Shown: one piece after another, positions 22,973-32,005 of the stretch
Position numbering within the stretch: position 1 is the stretch's first letter
How the letters are laid out: each line of letters begins with the position of its first letter
NCBI GenBank assembly: GCA_030847615.1
Contig: JAUMIR010000003.1
Coordinates: 67,404,001 to 67,468,000, forward strand
Length of the DNA: 64,000 bases
Origin: Gambelia wislizenii
Lineage: Eukaryota > Chordata > Lepidosauria > Squamata > Crotaphytidae
Reading direction: 5' to 3'
The notes under the pieces: generated by a model
What the model was told of the DNA's origin: nothing
Database searches by the model: none
What the model saw: only the letters and a program-made list of their open reading frames with translations
Position numbers and translations under genes: made by a program

Positions 22973-23003
22973 TTTCGCCTGCATCTGTGGCTGGCATCTT
23001 CAG
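22973..23003 (-). ncRNA. Hammerhead-ribozyme-like core, left end of Penelope copy
   Basis: On the minus strand CTGAAGA (CUGANGA box) is followed by GCC...GGC, which can pair as a short stem II, then GAAA and CGTC. These are the conserved core boxes of hammerhead ribozymes, known from the terminal regions of Penelope-like elements. I could not place the cleavage triplet and stem III with confidence, so activity is unproven. Confidence 0.45.
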
Positions 23004-23257
23004 AGAATGTTGGGTAGGAGTGTGTCTGGGGTTTATATGCTGTGAATCCCTGTAGGGAAGTATATGTAAATTTGTGTAATTGAATAGTTAGTTTCTGGGT
23101 ATAGAAATGCAAGGCTCGTTAGTGTCTGTTTGGCTGATGGTTGGTTGATGGGCCATTATCTGCTGGGAATCCCATGTCCCTGGGTGGAATTCCTTTGTTA
23201 AGTGTTGAGTTTTAATTCTATTGTATTGCAAAACTGGGAGCCAGATTTTGTTTATTT

Positions 23258-23990
23258 TTAAGGTTTCTTCTTTCCTGTTGAAGTTGTCCAGGTGTTTGTG
23301 GATTTCAATAGCTTCTCTGTGCACTCTGATATGATAGTTGTTGGGCTGGTCCAGAATTTCATTTTGTGTCCAGGTTGGTTTATAACATGTTCTGCTACTG
23401 CTGATTTTTTTGGTTGGCCCAGTCTGCAGTGTCTCTCATGTTCCTTGATTCCTGTTTGCATGCTGCGTTTTGTGGTCCTTATGTAAACTTGTCCACAACT
23501 GCATGGTATGCAGTAAACTCCTGCAGCTTTGAGAAGGTCTCTTTTGCCCTTCGCTGAGCGTAGCATTTCTTGGATTTTTCTGCTTGGTCTATAGATTGTT
23601 TGGAGGTTGTGTTTCCTCATCAGTTTCCCTATTCTGCCTGTAACTCCTTTGAAGTATGGTAAAAATACCTCCCCTTTGGGTGGCTGTTTTTCTTCTTCAT
23701 TCCTGTGGTTTTTTCTGGGTCTGGCTGCTCTTGTGATGTCTGATCTGGAGTAACCATTAGCTTGTAGGGCCCAGTTTAGGTGTCTCAATTCATCTTCCAG
23801 GTAGTGGGGTTCGCAGATCCTTTTTGCATGGTCTATCAATGTTTTTATTGTGCTTTTTTTGTAATGAGTGATGATTGGAGTTCTTGTGTAAGTACCTGTC
23901 CATGTATGTGGGTTTTCTGTATACCCTGTGGCCTAAGGACATCCAAGAATGGCAGTGTTCCTTCCTTCTCTTTTTCCTTCGTGAATTGGA
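23258..23990 (-). pseudogene. Penelope-like protein C-terminal part: RT end and GIY-YIG nuclease
   Basis: Minus-strand frames. Around 23990-23845 the end of the reverse transcriptase is readable in alternating frames (TLPFLDVLRPQG, GHRVYRKPTYMDRYLH, NSNHHSLQKK). The frame 23258-23839 then gives HAKRICEPHYLEDELRHL, RIGKLMRKHNLQTIYRPS and the nuclease GVYCIPCSCGQVYIRTTKRS with SAVAEHVINQPGH. GIY-YIG nucleases use GIY and YIG boxes; here they read GVY and YIR, so the Gly of the second box is lost. Penelope elements use this nuclease for target cutting. Frameshifts and the YIR change mark it as inactive. Confidence 0.8.
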
Positions 23991-24320
23991 TATTTGGGCA
24001 GATGCACCCAACAACATAACCATAAAAGAAAGAAAAGCCATCAAGGATCTCAGTGCAGACCCAGAAATCATTATCCTCCCAGCAGACAAAGCCAATGCCA
24101 CAGTAATCATGGAAACAGAAAAATACAACAAAAAATAAGGGAACTCTTGGACCCTGCAACATACAGAAAACTCAAGCAAGATCCAACCAACAAAACCATC
24201 AGAAAAACAAATACCTTGATCAAAAACTCATCAATTCAGCCAATCATACACCAGAATCTATGCAGATCAGAGGCTCTCCCACCAAGACTATATGGACTTC
24301 CCAAGATCCACAAGGATTCC
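23991..24320 (+). pseudogene. Penelope-like protein N-terminal RT part (before L1 insertion)
   Basis: The plus-strand reading ITIKERKAIKDLSADPEIII, LPADKANATVIMETEKYN, then after a frameshift near 24135 RELLDPATYRKLKQDPTNKT and LPPRLYGLPKIHKDS. The last block is the Penelope RT signature (LYGLPKIHK). The reading frame is interrupted at 24320 by the L1 and continues at 31720. Orientation is opposite to the neighbouring C-terminal piece, giving the head-to-head layout. Confidence 0.8.
24299..24320. repeat. Left target-site duplication of the full-length L1
   Basis: A 22-base stretch (starting TCCCAAGATCC, ending AAGGATTCC) within the Penelope RT signature is repeated exactly at 31698-31719, on the other side of the L1. 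Confidence 0.92.
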
Positions 24321-24917
24321 CTTCCTATATGTTTTATTTATAATTTGACTCAATTTAACTCAATCAACCCCTCATACAGCCCAAACAACTTATATATACA
24401 TTTCTTCCCAATTTCCACTCCCCCCTCCCCCCTCCCTCATTCCCTCTTTCCCAACCACCTATCTGCATCTCCTGTATCTCCTATATCTATATTCCCCCCC
24501 CTCTTCCCTACATATTATCTCTTTCTTGTCCTTCTTCTTCAATCTTTCCTTCTTCTTTTCACTCACACAGTTTAGACCTCCTCCCATTTCCTTTCTTTTG
24601 AGCAAAATGTTATCAATATATATATACATAATCTCCCTCACACCATATATTAATATTCTTATCCCGTTATATTATTACTTCATCCTTGGATTTTCTTTAT
24701 GTTTTAAATTTCTCTTTTATAATCTTTTATAATCTAGTAGCCCTCCCTTTTGTTTCTCTTATCTATCTCTTCGCAACAATTATATGTAGTACTCTTTAGA
24801 TCAAACTGTTTTGTGCTCTTGATTTCTACCACACATTTTTCTTTTCATAGATTAACTCCGTAACTCCGTAACCTCACTGGTCTACATTCATATAATATTG
24901 TACTTGTATTTATGTAG
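24321..24917 (-). other. L1 3' UTR
   Basis: Pyrimidine-rich on the plus strand, so purine-rich in the transcript, including long polypurine stretches at 24415-24450 and 24490-24560, a common property of L1 3' UTRs. AATAAA is at 24333-24338. The usual A tail is absent. Confidence 0.75.
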
Positions 24918-27900
24918 TTATACATTAATATCCCATGTCGTTTCCCAATAATCACAAATTGGTTTCCATTCTTCCTTCCATTTCCACATCTTTTTCTTGT
25001 TGATAATATATGTCAGTCTATCATTTTCGTACATTTCTCTCAATCTCAATGTCCATTCATTTATTGAAGCTAACTCTTTCTTTTTCCAATTTGCTGCAAT
25101 CGTTATTCTCGCCGCCGTCACTGCGTATAACAAAGCTCTTCCATGTTTCTTAACAAAAGTTGTTTGCAAATTTGACGTCATGTTCAATAGATACAGTTTA
25201 GGGTCCATCGAATATTGCACCTTGAAAATCTTTTGCATTTTCTTATGGATTCTATACCAATACTTTTGTAATTTGGAGCATCCCCACCACATGTGATATA
25301 ATGTCCCAATGTCTTTCTCACAGTGCCAACATTTATTTTCTTTCAGTTTATAAATTTTGCTGAGCCTTTGCGGTGATAAATACCACCTGTTCACAATTTT
25401 GAAATGATTTTCTTTAAGGGATATACAAGCCGTAAACTCCTCCGTATCTTTCCACGCCTTCTCCCATTCTTCCATAGATATTGATTCTTTCAAGTCTTTC
25501 GCCCATCGAATCATAGCTTCTGATATCTTCTCCATTTCAGTCTCTCTTTCCAGGAGAATTTTATAACATTTTGAGATCAATTTATCATTCTCGTTCCAAA
25601 TTATCTTATCTAGTTCCGATTCCGAAAGTTCAAATTCATATTTTGATTTGTCTTCTTGGAATTTATTTTTAATTTGAAGAAATTTAAACCAATCCATCCT
25701 TATATTCTTTTTCCTTTCCAATTCTTCTCTTGTATACATCGTCATTGTCTCTCCTTCTTTAGTACTTTCGTAGTTTATCAAATCTTTATATCTTATCCAA
25801 TCCTCCATGTTCTCCCATCTCCCGAAGAAGGCTTCTTGCGAGGAAATCCATATAGGTAGTTTACAATAGAATTGATTCTTTAGCTTGCTCCAAATTCTAA
25901 TTAAAGATTTTCTAATGATGTGATTTTCAAATTCTTTATTGATTTTTTGTTTGTCATACCCCAGATACGCGTGCCACCCAAATCTCATATTGTGGCCTTC
26001 TATTGTTAACATCCTCATGTTTTTTAATTTAATCCAATCAAGTAGCCAAGTAAAACTACATGCTGTATAGTATGTTTTCAAATCCGGTAGCGATGCTCCT
26101 CCTTCTTTATGATTAATTATTAGTGTTGTCTGTTTAATTCTTGCCTTTCTGCCTCCCCAGATAAATTTATTCAGTTCATATGACCATTCCTGTAGCAGTT
26201 TATCATTGAGTAAGATTGGAAGGTTCTGGAACATAAAAATACATTTCGGGAGTATATTCATTTTTATTGCATTTATTTTACCAAACAAAGACAAATTCAG
26301 GTTGCTCCATCTCTTCAAATCTTTCCTTATCCCTTCCCACAATGTTTTATAGTTGTGTTCGTAGAGGTTAATATTCTTTTTGCTTAACCATACTCCAAGA
26401 TATTTAACTTTACTTTCAATTCTGCATTTTGATGTTTCTTTTAACTGGTTCTCTTCTTCCTCTGTCAGATTTTTAGTCATTATTGCCGTTTTATCCTTAT
26501 TTATTTTCAAACCTGCCAATTTCCCATAATTTTGAATCAGGTCAAATAGCTTCCCAATATTCTTTACCGGATCTTCTAAAATCAGAGCCATATCATCAGC
26601 GAAGGTTCTTATCTTATACTCTTGATTTCTAATTCTCAAGCCTGGTAATTGCTTATCGTTTCTTATTTGATTGTTTAAACTCTCTAGGGCTAGGATAAAG
26701 AGAATAGGAGACAGTGGGCATCCTTGCCGTGTTCCTTGGGATATTTCAAATATTTCGGTGCTTTCATTGTTTATTGTTAGATATGCTTTCTGGGTATCAT
26801 ATATTGCCAAAATCCTTTTTATAAAAATTTCTCCAAAATTAAGTCCTTTCAATGTGGATTTAATAAATGACCATTTAACCTTATCGAAGGCTTTCTCGGC
26901 GTCCAGAAATATGAACGCTGCTTTCTTATCAATGACTTTATCGTAATACTCATTCACATTTATCATAATTCTAATGTTATTTGAGAGATGCCTTCCTTTT
27001 ATAAATCCGCATTGATCCTCATGTATTAATTCTTTAATTATGGTGTTCAATCTGTTTGTAATAATTGTTACGTATATTTTATAATCCACGTTTAAGAGGG
27101 ATATAGGTCTGTAATTGGCCATATTTGTTTTATCCTTATTCTCTTTGGGGATAAGTACGATATTCGCCACTTTCCAAGATTCCGGTATTCCTTCTTTAGG
27201 TATCCTATTTAGTACTCGTAGCAATGGTGCCACCAGTTCATCTTGGAAGGTTTTATAGAACTCCGAAATAAAACCATCCTGACCAGGCGCTTTCCCCGAT
27301 TTTAATTGTCTTATTGCCTCCCGAATCTCTTCTCCATCTATAGGTTTCTCTAAATTTTCCCTCATCTCTTCCGAAATCGTCTTACTCCAATTTTCTTTGA
27401 CATAATTAACTTCTTCCTCTTCATCCGTTTCTGTATCTCCATCTTTGGATTCCCCATACAATGTTTTGTAATAGTTTACAAATGCCGCTTTAATCTCGTT
27501 CTGAGATTGATATTTTGTACTTCCCACTCTTATTTCTGAAATTGTCTTCTTTTCTGAATCTTTTTTCAGACGATATGCCAACCATCGTCCCACTTTATTC
27601 GCCTGTTCAAAATATTTTTGTTTTACTCTTCTCAAATTAACTCCAATTTTTTCTGTTATTTCTGCCTTCACTGATTGTTGTATTAGTTTTATTTCCATTT
27701 GCAGCTTTGTATTTCTTGGATTCAACCTTAATTTCCCTTCTTTCTCTTTTAGCTCTATTGTTAGTTTTCTAAATTTTTCTTGTCTGGCTCTTTTCAACTC
27801 CGCCCCCTTCTGAAGAAATATCCCTCTTATTGTAGCTTTAAAGGCGTCCCATGTTGTCTTTGCATTTACATCAGTGGTTTGGTTGATTTCAAAAAAGCTT

Positions 27901-28688
27901 TGGATCTCCTTCTTCACTTTATCTACAAATTTTTCATCTTTAAGCAATCCGTCTTTCAATTTCCATACGTACTGTCTTGCTGGGCTAACCAATCTGATTT
28001 CTATCGGATGGTGATCCGATAATATTCGTTCACTGATTTCCATTTCTGTCACTTTTGCAAGCATTGTTCTGGACACCCAACACATATCTATTCTTGACAT
28101 AGTTTTGTGTGTTTCTGAAAAGAAAGTGAAACCTTTTTTATCTTCATATTTTGTGTCCCACACGTCAAACAGGTCAAAGTCTTTCAAGATGTTTTTACCT
28201 ACTTTCGGTAATTCTCCTGCCGCTTTACTTGAACTTGCGGATCTATCCTTCCTCGCATTCACAACCGCATTGAAATCTCCAATTATGATGATATTTTGAT
28301 TGTTCAGTCCTTCAATTATATGATAGATCTTTTTGTAAAATTTTTCTTTTTCTATCAACGGGGCGTAAATACCAATTATAATCATCTTCATATTACCCAA
28401 TGTCACTTCAATTCCAGCATAGTGTCCCTCTTTATCATTTAACACTTGAGTTGCCTCATATTTGTTTTTAACATACAGGGCAACACCTTTCTTTCTTTTT
28501 GCTGCGTTAGAGAAGAAGCCTTGTCCGAGTTTTGTTCTGCGCAATAATTTATTGTCTTTTTCTCTAATTTTTGTTTCCTGCAGGCAGATAATATCCGCAT
28601 CGATTCTCTCTAATATATGGAAAACTTGGTTTCTTTTTTTGGGTTCATTCAGACCTTTTATATTCCACGATCTAATTCTTATTGTCAT
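24918..28688 (-). CDS. L1 ORF2 protein: endonuclease and reverse transcriptase
   Basis: A 1,256-residue uninterrupted ORF. The N-terminal apurinic-type endonuclease has SWNIKG (Asn9), CLQETK (Glu), GDFNAVV near residue 140, SRIDMCW and SDHHPI near 225, so every active-site block is present. The reverse transcriptase shows SGKAPGQDG, NYRPISLLN, FLDAEKAFDKV (motif A), GTRQGCPLSP and RTFADDMALIL (the Asp pair, near residue 695). The C-terminal C-x2-C-x8-H-x4-C motif lies near residue 1110. Length is that expected for vertebrate L1 ORF2. It starts about 29 bases after ORF1 stops, so translation probably depends on reinitiation. It nicks DNA and copies L1 RNA by target-primed reverse transcription. 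I see no damaged key residue. Confidence 0.95.
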   Translation of the reverse strand: MTIRIRSWNIKGLNEPKKRNQVFHILERIDADIICLQETKIREKDNKLLRRTKLGQGFFSNAAKRKKGVALYVKNKYEATQVLNDKEGHYAGIEVTLGNMKMIIIGIYAPLIEKEKFYKKIYHIIEGLNNQNIIIIGDFNAVVNARKDRSASSSKAAGELPKVGKNILKDFDLFDVWDTKYEDKKGFTFFSETHKTMSRIDMCWVSRTMLAKVTEMEISERILSDHHPIEIRLVSPARQYVWKLKDGLLKDEKFVDKVKKEIQSFFEINQTTDVNAKTTWDAFKATIRGIFLQKGAELKRARQEKFRKLTIELKEKEGKLRLNPRNTKLQMEIKLIQQSVKAEITEKIGVNLRRVKQKYFEQANKVGRWLAYRLKKDSEKKTISEIRVGSTKYQSQNEIKAAFVNYYKTLYGESKDGDTETDEEEEVNYVKENWSKTISEEMRENLEKPIDGEEIREAIRQLKSGKAPGQDGFISEFYKTFQDELVAPLLRVLNRIPKEGIPESWKVANIVLIPKENKDKTNMANYRPISLLNVDYKIYVTIITNRLNTIIKELIHEDQCGFIKGRHLSNNIRIMINVNEYYDKVIDKKAAFIFLDAEKAFDKVKWSFIKSTLKGLNFGEIFIKRILAIYDTQKAYLTINNESTEIFEISQGTRQGCPLSPILFILALESLNNQIRNDKQLPGLRIRNQEYKIRTFADDMALILEDPVKNIGKLFDLIQNYGKLAGLKINKDKTAIMTKNLTEEEENQLKETSKCRIESKVKYLGVWLSKKNINLYEHNYKTLWEGIRKDLKRWSNLNLSLFGKINAIKMNILPKCIFMFQNLPILLNDKLLQEWSYELNKFIWGGRKARIKQTTLIINHKEGGASLPDLKTYYTACSFTWLLDWIKLKNMRMLTIEGHNMRFGWHAYLGYDKQKINKEFENHIIRKSLIRIWSKLKNQFYCKLPIWISSQEAFFGRWENMEDWIRYKDLINYESTKEGETMTMYTREELERKKNIRMDWFKFLQIKNKFQEDKSKYEFELSESELDKIIWNENDKLISKCYKILLERETEMEKISEAMIRWAKDLKESISMEEWEKAWKDTEEFTACISLKENHFKIVNRWYLSPQRLSKIYKLKENKCWHCEKDIGTLYHMWWGCSKLQKYWYRIHKKMQKIFKVQYSMDPKLYLLNMTSNLQTTFVKKHGRALLYAVTAARITIAANWKKKELASINEWTLRLREMYENDRLTYIINKKKMWKWKEEWKPICDYWETTWDINV

Positions 28689-28717
28689 TTTCGTCTGATA
28701 ACTTATTTATTTGTATC

Positions 28718-29854
28718 TTATATTTCTCCTTCGTCTTCTTGTTGACTTTCTCCCACTTCTTCTTCCTCCAGCTCTTCCTCTTCACAACGTAATTCCTCTC
28801 TTTCACCCAGGTCTTCCCCAGTTGATTCTTCTTCCTCTTCTGTTTCTTCTTCCTCTTGTCGAAAATCCGCCTTTTCTTTCTCTTTTTGTTCATGTCCATG
28901 CTTATAAGTTTGCTTTTTTTTAGAGATTTTCTTCTTCTCTATATCTCTTAGATCCAGTCTCTCTCTTTCTGCTCTTGGTTTAGTATCCTTTGTTTCTGCT
29001 CTTCCAGTGTCTTCTTTTCCCAATGATTTTAGAAATTGTTTCGCCTTCTCTACAGTGTTTACCTTTTGTCGTCTTTGATTATACATGAAAGTGATTCCAT
29101 CTACTCGTTCCCACCTGTAGGCTATTCCCAAATTTCGTAGTTTTTGTGTCAGTAATTTATAATCTTGCCTCCTTTTCAAAATTTCAGCCGGAATATCTTT
29201 AAATATCTTAACCTCGTTACCATCCACCTCTAATTTCTTTTGATAGCTTGATTGGATTATTCTTTCTCTTATCTTTATTTGATTAAAACAGATTATGACA
29301 TCTCTCGGCGTTTTCTTCTCTCTGGCTATGACAGAATTCACTCTGAACATCTTGTCCGTTGCCCGTTCGATCTCATCCTCCTCGACTTCTATAAACTTCG
29401 CCAGACTGGAGATTATCTTTCCCCATAAATCTTCTTTCACGGTTTCTACTACTCCCCTTAATTTCAGGCATTTCTCTCGGTATCTCAATTCTTGCGTGAG
29501 AATCATATTTTTTTCTCTCCTCTGCTCTTCCTTTGTTTCATCCACCTGCCTCCCCATATTATCCATTCTACCTTCTATATCTTCCACTTTTGTTTTCAAA
29601 TTCGTCATTTCAAAAGATAGACTATCCATTTTATTCTCTAATTTCGCCATGCTTGATCTCATCTCTTGTTTTACGGATCTAAGCTCCTCCCTCATTTCCT
29701 TCTTAAAATTCTTAAGCTCATCCAGTATTTGCAGCGTTAAATCCGTTTGTTTATCCGCCTGTTTGATTGGATTTTCCGATGAATTTCTCCTCATAAATTG
29801 CAGTTGCGTCTGTGCGCCAGCTACCTTGGCTCTTGTACTTGCTGCCATTTTCAC
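28718..29854 (-). CDS. L1 ORF1 protein: coiled-coil RNA-binding chaperone
   Basis: A 378-residue uninterrupted ORF directly upstream of ORF2. After a short N-terminal region, residues about 35-120 form a heptad-rich coiled coil (ILDELKNFKKEMREELRSV; MDSLSFEMTNLKTKVEDIEG) expected to trimerise. An RRM-like part follows (YREKCLKLRGV, DVIICFNQIKIRERI), then the C-terminal domain (IFKDIPAEILKRRQDYKLL, IAYRWERVDGITFMYN). Family role: coats L1 RNA and acts as a nucleic-acid chaperone in the RNP. The last ~80 residues are unusual: a Lys/Arg-rich stretch followed by a strongly acidic Glu-rich tail. I chose the first ATG after the 5' UTR; a Met at residue 3 is also possible. Confidence 0.9.
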   Translation of the reverse strand: MKMAASTRAKVAGAQTQLQFMRRNSSENPIKQADKQTDLTLQILDELKNFKKEMREELRSVKQEMRSSMAKLENKMDSLSFEMTNLKTKVEDIEGRMDNMGRQVDETKEEQRREKNMILTQELRYREKCLKLRGVVETVKEDLWGKIISSLAKFIEVEEDEIERATDKMFRVNSVIAREKKTPRDVIICFNQIKIRERIIQSSYQKKLEVDGNEVKIFKDIPAEILKRRQDYKLLTQKLRNLGIAYRWERVDGITFMYNQRRQKVNTVEKAKQFLKSLGKEDTGRAETKDTKPRAERERLDLRDIEKKKISKKKQTYKHGHEQKEKEKADFRQEEEETEEEEESTGEDLGEREELRCEEEELEEEEVGESQQEDEGEI

Positions 29855-30089
29855 TACCTCCTAGTCCACCAGTCACGTATTATCAGTAAGTATTCAGCTC
29901 TAGTTAAGTCAAAATTTTATCTTTGTCTCACCAATATAACACTATTTAAGAGTTTCCTATGGAACCACTACAGTTCTGGATTCTAGATTCTCAGGCAGTC
30001 ACACTACATAAATAACCTACTTATACCTCTGCATACTTAGTTTTCTCTATTCAATAGTTCACACTCTAGAGTTGTTGTCCACATTCAAT

Positions 30090-30330
30090 ACTCACTATAT
30101 AGTATATCAATATCAATAATCAGTGTCAGCATCAATATCTATATTCATATTAATATCAGTACTCACCATATAATATATCAATATCAGTAATCAATATCTA
30201 TATTAATATCAATATCAACATCAATTTTCACCATACAGCATATCAATATCAGCATTAATATCTATATCCGTATTAGTGTCAATATCAAGTTCAGTGTCAG
30301 TATCTATATCAATCTCCGTATTATCTATAT
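30090..30330. repeat. ATCAATATC-type minisatellite in L1 5' UTR
   Basis: Many diverged copies of short units such as ATCAATATC, AGTATC and ATTAATATC in tandem. Simple-sequence expansion within the L1 5' UTR. Confidence 0.75.
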
Positions 30331-30892
30331 CTATTTCGAATTATTCAAACTATCCCCAAGTTTAACACAAGCGAAATATATACCTTCTGGGTGTAATTGT
30401 AATTATAATCTCCTTATTTCTTTAGAGATCTTATTCAATTTTTACCCTGCTATATATATCTACTGACTTCCTTCTATCCTAATTCCAGCTTCAGTTCCAC
30501 TTCTTGTCCATAAGATAGCAGTAGCAGTGCAGTAAAGTACTTTCTTTCCAATTTCTGTTCACCCTATAACAATGCGCTTTCAAACCTTTCGTCTTTCTTC
30601 TGTTTCCTGCCTTACAGTTAGATCTTGTAAGTCCAGATTATCCCCGCAAAATAAAGCTTGACAAAAGAGCAAAGTGTAAAGAGGAGAGGGGGGGCAGTCT
30701 CCAAAAGTCAAACAATGCAGCCCATATAGGAGTTTGTTGTTAAATTCCATATAACAGTCCGTCTATTCTTCAACCACTTGACTGGTTTAATCCCATTAGA
30801 TTCAGGTTTTAGAAAGTTATCACAATTACCCCAATTATCAATTATCAGTTATCAATCTTCAACCACTTGTCTGGTCTAATCCTCAAAATTCA

Positions 30893-30977
30893 CTCCCTGT
30901 CCTCATCTGTCCTCTTCTGTCCTCTTCTGTCCCCTTCTGTCCTCTTCTGTCCTCTTCTGTCCTCTTCTATCCTCTTC
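30893..30977. repeat. Decamer tandem repeat (CTGTCCTCTT-like)
   Basis: About eight near-identical 10-base units, mainly TGTCCTCTTC, in the L1 5' UTR. Variation among units is one or two bases. Confidence 0.85.
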
Positions 30978-31697
30978 CTTTCTTTCACTCTCTTTACCAC
31001 TGCTTTGATCCGCTCTCCATTAAAAGGGGACAGGCTCAGATATCAAATATTATTTGCCTTGTTGTTCCTTCTATATTTCATCTATGGTCCCGTCCCGTCA
31101 CTGTCTTATTCAATTCTCAGTCTTTGAGCCCTTTGCTCCTGTATATGTTTCTGAATCTTGTTTTCCCAGTACAATGTCTTAGCTCTGGTTCCTTCCCCCT
31201 ACGGATTAACTTTACGCAGCTACTAGTTCCACTCACCGATGCAGTAGGCAAACTCCGTCGCCATATTTCCCCTCTAACGTTCCATGTGCTCTCTGTCTTT
31301 GCCCACTGCACTCCGAGCACAGAGCACTTAGAAACGCGGAGATCTTACTTGTGCTCAAAGTCCAGGCGCTTTAGATCAGTTCGCCAACTTCCAATAATGT
31401 AAGTCGCTATGAAGTGCGGGAGCTTGAGGGTGAGATCCAAAGATCGCCTCTCGTTACGATGGCTGCCAATGTCTTCCTGCCGGGGAGTCTCACCGCACTG
31501 GAACCTCCGTCCCAGTGTCACCAAGTCTCCCACAGCCAAGATCGAGCTGGCCCCACGGAGCCCGGGTCTTCCTGACTCGGGCTTCTGATCAGGAGGAGAA
31601 AATTTTATTTTATTTCTCCCCTGATTCGTAACAATTGGCGGAGTGTCTGGAGCGGTATCGCTCGCGACCTCCGTCCCCTCGGCTCGCGCACCGGAAG

Positions 31698-31719
31698 TCC
31701 CAAGATCCACAAGGATTCC
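31698..31719. repeat. Right target-site duplication of the full-length L1
   Basis: Exact copy of the 22 bases at 24299-24320, directly after the 5' end of the L1. Confidence 0.92.
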
Positions 31720-31989
31720 ATTCCACTCTGACCCCTAGTGAGCACCATTGGATATCCCACATATGACTTGGCCAAGTTTCTGGCCACACAATTACAAACC
31801 CACATAGGACAAACTAACCATTCAATTACACAAATTTACATATATAGCGATTCACAGCATATAAACCCCAGACACACTCCTACCCAACATTCTCTGAAGA
31901 TGCCAGCCACAGAAGCAGGCGAAATGTCAGAAAGAAACTATTCCAGAACATGGCCTCACAGCCCAGAAAAAAAACCAAGGAAAATCTAT
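31720..31989 (+). pseudogene. Penelope-like remnant, RT continuation joined to 3' end
   Basis: This stretch continues the RT after the L1: VSTIGYPTYDLAKFLATQLQ then THIGQTNH, the usual follow-on of the LYGLPKIHK block. Near 31840 it jumps to the element's 3' end (ACAGCATATAAACCCC, then CCTCACAGCCCAG), so most of the RT and the GIY-YIG nuclease are deleted in this plus-strand copy. Not functional. Confidence 0.8.
31894..31924 (+). ncRNA. Hammerhead-ribozyme-like core, right end of Penelope copy
   Basis: CTGAAGA at 31894-31900 and GAAA at 31921-31924, with GCC...GGC between them able to form a short stem II. This is the same arrangement as at the left end but on the plus strand. Stem III and the cleavage triplet were not identified with confidence. 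Confidence 0.45.
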
Positions 31990-32005
31990 AGAAATAAATA
32001 AATTT
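31990..32005. repeat. Right flanking direct repeat of the Penelope-like composite
   Basis: Exact copy of the 16-mer at 22901-22916, in the same orientation. Confidence 0.7.

Larger units (their letters stand above)
24321..31697 (-). mobile_element. Full-length L1 LINE, both ORFs open
   Basis: A 7,377-bp minus-strand L1 bounded by exact 22-bp duplications. From its 5' end: a 1.84-kb 5' UTR (31697-29855), ORF1 (29854-28718), a short inter-ORF gap of about 29 bases, ORF2 (28688-24918) and a 597-base 3' UTR. A poly(A) signal AATAAA lies at 24333-24338, 12 bases before the 3' boundary, yet no A tail is seen next to the duplication. Two uninterrupted ORFs and perfect duplications indicate a young copy that could be retrotransposition-competent. 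Confidence 0.92.
29855..31697 (-). promoter_or_regulatory. L1 5' UTR with internal promoter region
   Basis: Read 5' to 3' on the minus strand, it begins GGACTTCCGGTGCGCGAGCC: an ETS-type CTTCCGG box in a CpG-rich first 350 bases (31697-31345), suited to an internal promoter. Further on are a tandem of about eight TGTCCTCTTC-like decamers (plus strand 30898-30977) and a long AT-rich block of ATCAATATC-like units (30090-30330). The promoter role is inferred from composition and position. Confidence 0.65.
22917..31989. mobile_element. Inverted Penelope-like composite, split by a full-length L1
   Basis: Two partial Penelope-like copies arranged head to head: a minus-strand piece (22917 to about 23990, end of RT, GIY-YIG and 3' end) and a plus-strand piece (about 23990-24320 and 31720-31989, start of RT and 3' end). 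The outer ends are inverted copies of one another over roughly 130-150 bases (shared text such as CTGGGCTGTGAGGC, GGAATAGTTTCTTTCTGAC and GGCATCTTCAGAGAATGTTG). The 16-bp direct repeats outside suggest a single insertion event. The L1 at 24321-31697 was inserted later. Confidence 0.85.

Noticed and set aside
24459..24641. 60-codon minus-strand frame after L1 ORF2
   Set aside because: Lies in the purine-rich L1 3' UTR; Lys/Glu/Arg-rich by composition.
30090..30330. CRISPR-like or satellite array
   Set aside because: Units are short, diverged and AT-rich with no constant spacer size; it is simple-sequence expansion within the L1 5' UTR in a vertebrate genome.
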